Assembly (NCBI RefSeq): GCF_030540765.1
Contig: NZ_JAUOEL010000005.1
Coordinates: forward strand, 310,001 to 374,000
Direction: 5' to 3'
Length of the DNA: 64,000 nucleotides
From: Flavivirga jejuensis
GTDB lineage: Bacteria; Bacteroidota; Bacteroidia; Flavobacteriales; Flavobacteriaceae
Position numbers and translations under genes: made by a program. Positions 58,837 through 64,000 of the stretch are shown here, in pieces. Under the pieces are notes generated by a model. It was not told the DNA's origin. It saw only the letters and a list, made by a program, of their open reading frames with translations, and made no database searches. Position 1 is the first letter of the stretch. The number at the start of each line of letters is the position of its first letter.

Positions 58837-61800
58837 ATGGAAATTAAATTAATTAGGCCCTGTTCTTTTTTTAGAAAACGGGTGCTGTTGATGATCATGA
58901 GAACATTCATTTTTTTACTAAGTACAATAGTTTTTAGTTTGAATACAGAAATAAGTTTGGCTCAAAATCGAGTCACTATTGATGCCGATAAACTTGTATC
59001 TGTTGATGAGGTATTCAAAATAATCATGAATCAAACGGAGTACAACTTTATCTATCCAGTGGGCTTATTTGAAAAAAATCCTAAAATACAGCTTAAAAAA
59101 GGTGCTGTTAAGATAGATAAGTTACTTAACCAAAGTATTGGTACGGCAAAATTTAATATAATATTATCTGCAAACAATAATATAGTAATAAAGCCAAAGG
59201 CTATTGGTCAACAAAGACAAGTGTCTGGTACGATCACAGATGAAAATGGTATACCATTGGCAGGCACAACAATTCTGGTTAAGGGGACTCGAAGGGGGGT
59301 AGCTACAGATTTTGATGGTAATTATACCATAGTGGTCGCAGATGTGACTAATGTATTAGTGTTCTCATCTTTAGGGTATAAAAAACAAGAAATTGTTATT
59401 GGATCTAAGACAACAATTGATGTACAAATGAAACCTGACTTTTCTGGACTTGATGAGGTTGTTGTTATAGGATATGGAACGTCTACGGTGAGAGATGCTA
59501 CAGGAGTCATTTCTAGAATTAGTGCTAAAGAGATTGATGATGCTCCTATGGGGGCAAGTGTTGAAAGTTTATTGCAAGGCAAAGCTGCAGGAGTAAATGT
59601 TCAAATTCAATCTGCGTCACCAACATCACCAATAAGTGTCATTATTCGAGGTGCTTCATCACTAAATGGAGACAATCAACCTTTATGGGTTATTGATGGT
59701 GTAGCACAAGCTTCCTCGACAACTTCTGGTAATATAGAAAATACATTATATAATTTAAACCTGCAGGATGTTCAAAGTATAGACGTTTTAAAGGATGCTT
59801 CTGCAACAGCTGTCTATGGTTCAAGAGCTGCACATGGTGTCGTAATTGTTACTACCAAAAGAGGGTCACCAAATACGAAGCCTATATTTGAGGTATCAAC
59901 GAATGTTTCACTTACGGTTTCTGACTTTAATTCGTTCGAATATTTTGATGCACCCCAATACATTGACTTTGTCACAGCTGCTAATAAGGAAGGTGTTCTT
60001 TCTGAGGGGTTTCAATATTTTTCTTCGCAATATTTAGACGAACAGGCCTTCTGGAATTTGAACACTAGTGAATATGATGCGTCTGATTTGAAGAATCTTC
60101 CAAATGCCTTTTATGGTGCCAATACCAAGTGGCAAGATATCGTTACACAGAATCCTGTAAATGTGGACTATAACTTCTCCGTTCGTGGCGGATCAGAACG
60201 AACTACTTATTTTGTATCATTCAACCATCAAGATACAGAAGGTATTGTTATCACTGGAGAAAGTAAGCGCTACACTGGGCGTATTAATTTTGAGACAAGT
60301 GTTAATGACAATATTAAATTTGGACTAAACTTAAATGGTAGTACACGTACAACTAGCGATAAAGATGGTTTACTATTTACTTTAAAAGGAGTACGTCCAG
60401 ACTTCAAGGAGTATAACGATGATGGTACTATATTTGTTCCAGGTTACTATATTGAAAACCCTCATACTGCTTTAGCAAATACCAATGCTGGAAAGGGAAT
60501 TAACTTTTCTGGAACCGCCTTTTTAGAAATGAAAATTTTTAAAAATCTAAAATGGAGAAGTGCCTTTTCAAATACTTATGCAGACTCTGAAAGATTACGA
60601 TATACCCGAAGAGGAAGTTACCAGGAAGAAGATGGAGAAAGAATCTGGAGTAATGGAAAATCTTCCCGTGATGCCATCGAAAACACCTTGACTTATGCGT
60701 CACTTATAAAGGACAAACATGATATTAAGGTTTTAACAGGTTACACTTTAGAGAGTAACGTTAGGGGGAGTTATTATATGAGTGCATATAATTTTCCTGA
60801 TGATGATATTCTCAATAATTTTGGATCTCAGGCATCGATAAGCAGTATAGATGAGTCTAAAACAAGTAACGCGTTAGTTTCGCAATTTTCACGTTTACAT
60901 TATAAATTTGACGATCGTTATATTATTTCAGGTACTATTCGTCGAGATGGTTCATCACGTTTTGGAGAGGACAGAAAATGGGGAACCTTCCCTTCTGGAG
61001 CTGCAGCATGGTTAGTTACTGGGGAAAATTTTATGCAATCTAAAAAAATTAAAAAATATGTTTCTTATTTAAAGTTAAGAGCATCCATAGGCTTAACAGG
61101 CTCTCAAAACCTTGGAAATTTTGATTGGATAACCAGAGTTGATGCTACAACTTATAATGATAGCCCTGCGATTTTCCCAAGTTCACTTGGAAATCCTGAA
61201 TTACAATGGGAAGAGACTCAAATGTTTGATTTAGGTGCAGATTTTGGATTATTCGATGATCGTGTCGCTGGTTCGGTTGGGATATACCAAAAGAAAAGTG
61301 ATAAGTTAATTTACGATGAGGATATCCCCTGGAGTTCTGCTGCGAGAGACATTAGCTCTAATGTAGCCTCAATGGAAGCTAAAGGTTTTGAATTTAATTT
61401 TAAATATGATATCATTCGCTCTAAGGAGCATCGGATGACTTTTGATTTTAATTTCGCCACCAATGCTTCGAAAATATTAAAAATTAATGGAAATTTAGAT
61501 CAACTAATTTTCCCAGGAAGTTATAACCCACTTATGGTGGTGAATGCAGGGGACAAAATAGGCGAATGGTATGGATTCCAAACAGCTGGACGATTTTATG
61601 TAAATGCTGAGGATGCTTACGCAATGAGAAACAACTCAAGTTCTTCGGGAAGTCCAGAGCCTTTCAACGTTGATACAGAAACAACAGGAGATCTTATCTA
61701 TATTGACCAAAATGGAGATGGAGAAATTACCAGCGACGATGATCGTGTACATTTAGGAACTTCAATCCCTAAAGGCTATGGAGGATTTGGTTTAACTTAT

Positions 61801-62286
61801 ATATATAAAGGTTTTAGAGTTAATACAACCTTTACTTATGCCTATGGGCACAAAAGACTTTGGAATTTACCTAGGGACGATGCTAACAGCGGTTTTGGAG
61901 ATTATAATCAAAGTAATCTAATTGGAGGACAAAGTACTATTGTAAAAAATCCATATGAAGCAGTCTTTCCAAGAATAACCCCAGACGGAATTGGCGGTAA
62001 TGGATTGTTTTCTGATTTTTATTTACACAATGCATCTTATGTTCGCTTAAATGCATTGAATATTAGTTATAAACTTCCCAATCAAATTTTTAAGAACTCA
62101 ACACTTAATGGAATTGAGATTAATTTCCAAGCTACAAATTTATTAACGATTACAAAATATCCAGGGTTTAGACCAGATGGAGGAGGGTCTAGTTATACAG
62201 ATGTTGATTCTGGAGCGGGAGAAGATGATAGTACTTATCCTTCTGCACAAATTTATAGTCTTGGAATTAAATTTAAACTTAAATAA
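58837..62286 (+). CDS. SusC/RagA family TonB-dependent receptor with STN domain (second locus)
   Basis: This 1149-residue receptor has the same architecture as the one at 47145: signal segment, STN domain (about 47-120), CarboxypepD_reg-like domain (QVSGTITDENGIPLAGTTIL), TonB box DEVVVIGYGT, plug and barrel. The plug segments match almost exactly (for example ASPTSPISVIIRG), while the barrel strands differ, so the two receptors probably import related substrates. It is followed by susD after 12 bp. Confidence 0.93.
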   Translation: MEIKLIRPCSFFRKRVLLMIMRTFIFLLSTIVFSLNTEISLAQNRVTIDADKLVSVDEVFKIIMNQTEYNFIYPVGLFEKNPKIQLKKGAVKIDKLLNQSIGTAKFNIILSANNNIVIKPKAIGQQRQVSGTITDENGIPLAGTTILVKGTRRGVATDFDGNYTIVVADVTNVLVFSSLGYKKQEIVIGSKTTIDVQMKPDFSGLDEVVVIGYGTSTVRDATGVISRISAKEIDDAPMGASVESLLQGKAAGVNVQIQSASPTSPISVIIRGASSLNGDNQPLWVIDGVAQASSTTSGNIENTLYNLNLQDVQSIDVLKDASATAVYGSRAAHGVVIVTTKRGSPNTKPIFEVSTNVSLTVSDFNSFEYFDAPQYIDFVTAANKEGVLSEGFQYFSSQYLDEQAFWNLNTSEYDASDLKNLPNAFYGANTKWQDIVTQNPVNVDYNFSVRGGSERTTYFVSFNHQDTEGIVITGESKRYTGRINFETSVNDNIKFGLNLNGSTRTTSDKDGLLFTLKGVRPDFKEYNDDGTIFVPGYYIENPHTALANTNAGKGINFSGTAFLEMKIFKNLKWRSAFSNTYADSERLRYTRRGSYQEEDGERIWSNGKSSRDAIENTLTYASLIKDKHDIKVLTGYTLESNVRGSYYMSAYNFPDDDILNNFGSQASISSIDESKTSNALVSQFSRLHYKFDDRYIISGTIRRDGSSRFGEDRKWGTFPSGAAAWLVTGENFMQSKKIKKYVSYLKLRASIGLTGSQNLGNFDWITRVDATTYNDSPAIFPSSLGNPELQWEETQMFDLGADFGLFDDRVAGSVGIYQKKSDKLIYDEDIPWSSAARDISSNVASMEAKGFEFNFKYDIIRSKEHRMTFDFNFATNASKILKINGNLDQLIFPGSYNPLMVVNAGDKIGEWYGFQTAGRFYVNAEDAYAMRNNSSSSGSPEPFNVDTETTGDLIYIDQNGDGEITSDDDRVHLGTSIPKGYGGFGLTYIYKGFRVNTTFTYAYGHKRLWNLPRDDANSGFGDYNQSNLIGGQSTIVKNPYEAVFPRITPDGIGGNGLFSDFYLHNASYVRLNALNISYKLPNQIFKNSTLNGIEINFQATNLLTITKYPGFRPDGGGSSYTDVDSGAGEDDSTYPSAQIYSLGIKFKLK

Positions 62287-62297
62287 AAATATTAGGT

Positions 62298-63800
62298 ATG
62301 AAAAAATTATTTTATATAGCGTTAATGGCTCTAATCTTTGGAGTATGCTCTTGCGCTGATAATTTGGATTTAACACCAGATTATGAGTTAAATGAGAAAA
62401 ATGCAATAACAGACAAGGTTAAGGCTCGAGCTGCTGTTAATGGAATCTATCCATTTATAACACAAGGGTCTAATTTTTCTGGAGGGCTTTATGGTGCTTT
62501 AGCATCTAAAGCTGGATTTGTTGACTGGTCTAATGGTGATTTTAATATGACCACCACACAATCAAATAATAGCCCTTCTGTACAATATAAATGGCTAGGG
62601 TATTACGAAACCATAAATGCTGCAAATTTTGCTATAAGTGGTATTTCCAAACTCAGTGAAGTGAAATTAGATGAGGAAGAAAAAATTGCTTTAATTGCTG
62701 AAGCTAGATGCTTAAGAGCGATGGCACATGCTTATGTTTTCTGGGTTTATGGACATTGGTGGGCTAGTGACGATAGCGACGCTTATGGTATATTATATCG
62801 TGATGAACTAGCTACCGTAACAAATCTTCAAAAACCAAGACTTAACGTAGGAGAAAGTTATAAAAAAATATATGAAGATCTTGATTATGCTATTGCTAAT
62901 TTAGGAAACTTTAGTACTAATAGGCACGTTTCTAAAGAGTTTGCTAAAGTTTTAAAAGCTAAAATAATGCTTTATAGAGCAGGGTTTGACGATAAAACAA
63001 CTGGTCTTGACGAAGCTCTTACTTTGGTAAATGAAGTCTTAAATTCTAGTATTCCAGGTTTTTCTATGCAAGGAGACTTAGCTCAGGTTTATAAAGATTC
63101 GTGGGATTCTGAAGAAAACCTATTTTCTGGTTATTTAGAAGGAAACGGAGATACTAACTATAGAGACAGCGATTCTTGGTATAGGCAGAGAATTCTTCAT
63201 AACTATTCAACCAGGTTGCCTCTCGATCCTGGCATACTACCTACTGCAGGGCTAAGACGTGGAGCCGATTGGTTTCAAGCAGATCCGCGTTGGGATATTG
63301 TTACAGGTGTGTCTAGAGATTCTTATTCTTGGGATATAATAGAAAGATATGCTTTTACTAAAGTAACAAGATTTGGTGAATATGCAGGATTGAGGCAGAC
63401 TCCGCCAGATAATAAATACAACACCTATTTTTTTAGATATCCAGAATTGTACATTTTAAAAGCAGAATTGTTAGCAAGAACTGGTGCTACTGTTGCAGAT
63501 GCAATTGCACCCATTAACGAAATGCGTTCTAAAAGAACAAATCCAGTATTTCCTACACCTTTAAACCCTACAACAAAACAAGAATTGATGGATCTTATCT
63601 TTAAAGAATATTTTTTAGAAACGTTCTTGGAAAATGGGAGTGAGTTTTTTGCTTCTGTACGATTTAAAGATGGAGCAGGACAACTCTGGGCAGAAAATTT
63701 GAAGGAAATGACAATAGAGTTCAACCGATTGTGTTACCCTATTCCAAGTGAAGAGATGGAAACAAATAAATTAATGATTCAAAATCCTGATTTAGAATAA
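62298..63800 (+). CDS. SusD/RagB family lipoprotein (second locus)
   Basis: The 500-residue protein carries a lipobox (GVCSCADNLDLTPDY) and SusD hallmarks (AEARCLRAMAHAYVFWVYGH near 133-152, IAPINEMRSKRTN near 406-418, ENGSEFFASVRF). It is a paralogue of the SusD at 50670 and would cap the second SusC. Confidence 0.92.
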   Translation: MKKLFYIALMALIFGVCSCADNLDLTPDYELNEKNAITDKVKARAAVNGIYPFITQGSNFSGGLYGALASKAGFVDWSNGDFNMTTTQSNNSPSVQYKWLGYYETINAANFAISGISKLSEVKLDEEEKIALIAEARCLRAMAHAYVFWVYGHWWASDDSDAYGILYRDELATVTNLQKPRLNVGESYKKIYEDLDYAIANLGNFSTNRHVSKEFAKVLKAKIMLYRAGFDDKTTGLDEALTLVNEVLNSSIPGFSMQGDLAQVYKDSWDSEENLFSGYLEGNGDTNYRDSDSWYRQRILHNYSTRLPLDPGILPTAGLRRGADWFQADPRWDIVTGVSRDSYSWDIIERYAFTKVTRFGEYAGLRQTPPDNKYNTYFFRYPELYILKAELLARTGATVADAIAPINEMRSKRTNPVFPTPLNPTTKQELMDLIFKEYFLETFLENGSEFFASVRFKDGAGQLWAENLKEMTIEFNRLCYPIPSEEMETNKLMIQNPDLE

Positions 63801-63815
63801 TTTAAATTGTATTAT

Positions 63816-64000
63816 ATGAAATTTACTCAAAAATATATAGGCACCATAACTGCCATAATTGGTTTAGTCTTGTTTAGTGCTTGCGAAGATAAGTTAGATC
63901 TTAGAATACCTTATCCAAACGATATTACGTTTAACGAATTACCATTAGATCGATTTTCTTATGAAATCCCTAATGCTCCTTTTGTTGTTGGTGATGATAA
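63816..64000 (+). CDS. DUF4465-type lipoprotein, N-terminal part (cut by window edge)
   Basis: ATG 63816 opens a frame to the window end encoding a signal peptide with lipobox FSACEDKL and then DLRIPYPNDITFNELPLDRF, aligned with the N-terminus of the DUF4465 lipoprotein at 52184 (EIRIPFPDDINFNEIELERF). It completes the paralogy of the two loci. The rest lies outside. Confidence 0.75.
   Translation, partial: MKFTQKYIGTITAIIGLVLFSACEDKLDLRIPYPNDITFNELPLDRFSYEIPNAPFVVGDD

Noticed and set aside
45222-64000. A polysaccharide utilization locus
   Set aside because: Two SusC/SusD pairs are present but no carbohydrate-active enzyme gene lies in the window, so the label would go beyond the evidence.
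1-64000. CRISPR arrays or rRNA genes
   Set aside because: No regularly spaced repeats of CRISPR length and no rRNA-like sequence were seen.

Overview
The window is AT-rich DNA from a member of the Flavobacteriaceae (Bacteroidota). This rests on the housekeeping genes (thymidine kinase next to rsmI, an LpxH-type hydrolase, queD, recJ), on most native genes lacking Shine-Dalgarno sites, and on two FecI/FecR-controlled SusC/SusD loci with short-N-terminal-domain TonB receptors. No rRNA and no CRISPR array were seen.

Layout. Positions 1 to about 18.3 kb are ordinary chromosome: partial tdk, rsmI, a uracil-DNA glycosylase family gene, an AhpD-like and an OsmC-like gene, recJ, a Fic protein, an MFS and a MATE transporter, lpxH, queD, a universal stress protein and several hypotheticals. 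A tRNA-Ala(GGC) gene at 18296-18369 is the integration site of a 24.7 kb element. Its 3' half is repeated perfectly (51 bp) at 43064-43114, next to a Bacteroidota-type tyrosine integrase. To the right of that repeat lies a degraded left end of a second, related element (to about 45.0 kb). It holds two broken genes homologous to the first element, an intact Fic gene and the first codons of a radC-like gene, so this is a collapsed tandem array.

Inside the element, flavobacterial ends (DUF3800 protein, excisionase-like HTH, RadC-like protein, integrase) surround a module that looks proteobacterial. That module has a MobF relaxase-helicase, a VirD4-like coupling ATPase with a separate membrane partner, a DNA methylase-like protein, a second tyrosine recombinase with a DUF6538-like N-terminus, an AlpA-like and XRE regulators, strong Shine-Dalgarno sites and a sigma70-like promoter. 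No type IV secretion channel genes are present, so the element is probably mobilizable rather than self-conjugative. Cargo includes an XRE/PLD-like regulator in an operon with a tRNA-dependent cyclodipeptide synthase, a GHKL ATPase with a STAS-like protein, and a coiled-coil outer-membrane-type protein. The non-coding DNA is structured: a covarying hairpin pair after mobF, a long inverted repeat that could be oriT, four copies of a TATGCACA box, two arrays of 12-bp-phased GGTNAC repeats, and paired GGCGTGC sites at both element ends.

From 45.2 kb to the end the chromosome carries two paralogous outer-membrane uptake loci. The first is ECF sigma, FecR, SusC, SusD, a DUF4465 lipoprotein, then two tandem TlpA-like thioredoxin lipoproteins and the remnant of a third. 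The second is a divergent ECF sigma, FecR, SusC, SusD and a DUF4465 lipoprotein cut by the window edge. In each, the FecR protein should hold the sigma factor until a TonB-dependent receptor with an N-terminal signalling domain senses its substrate. The substrate cannot be read from the sequence.
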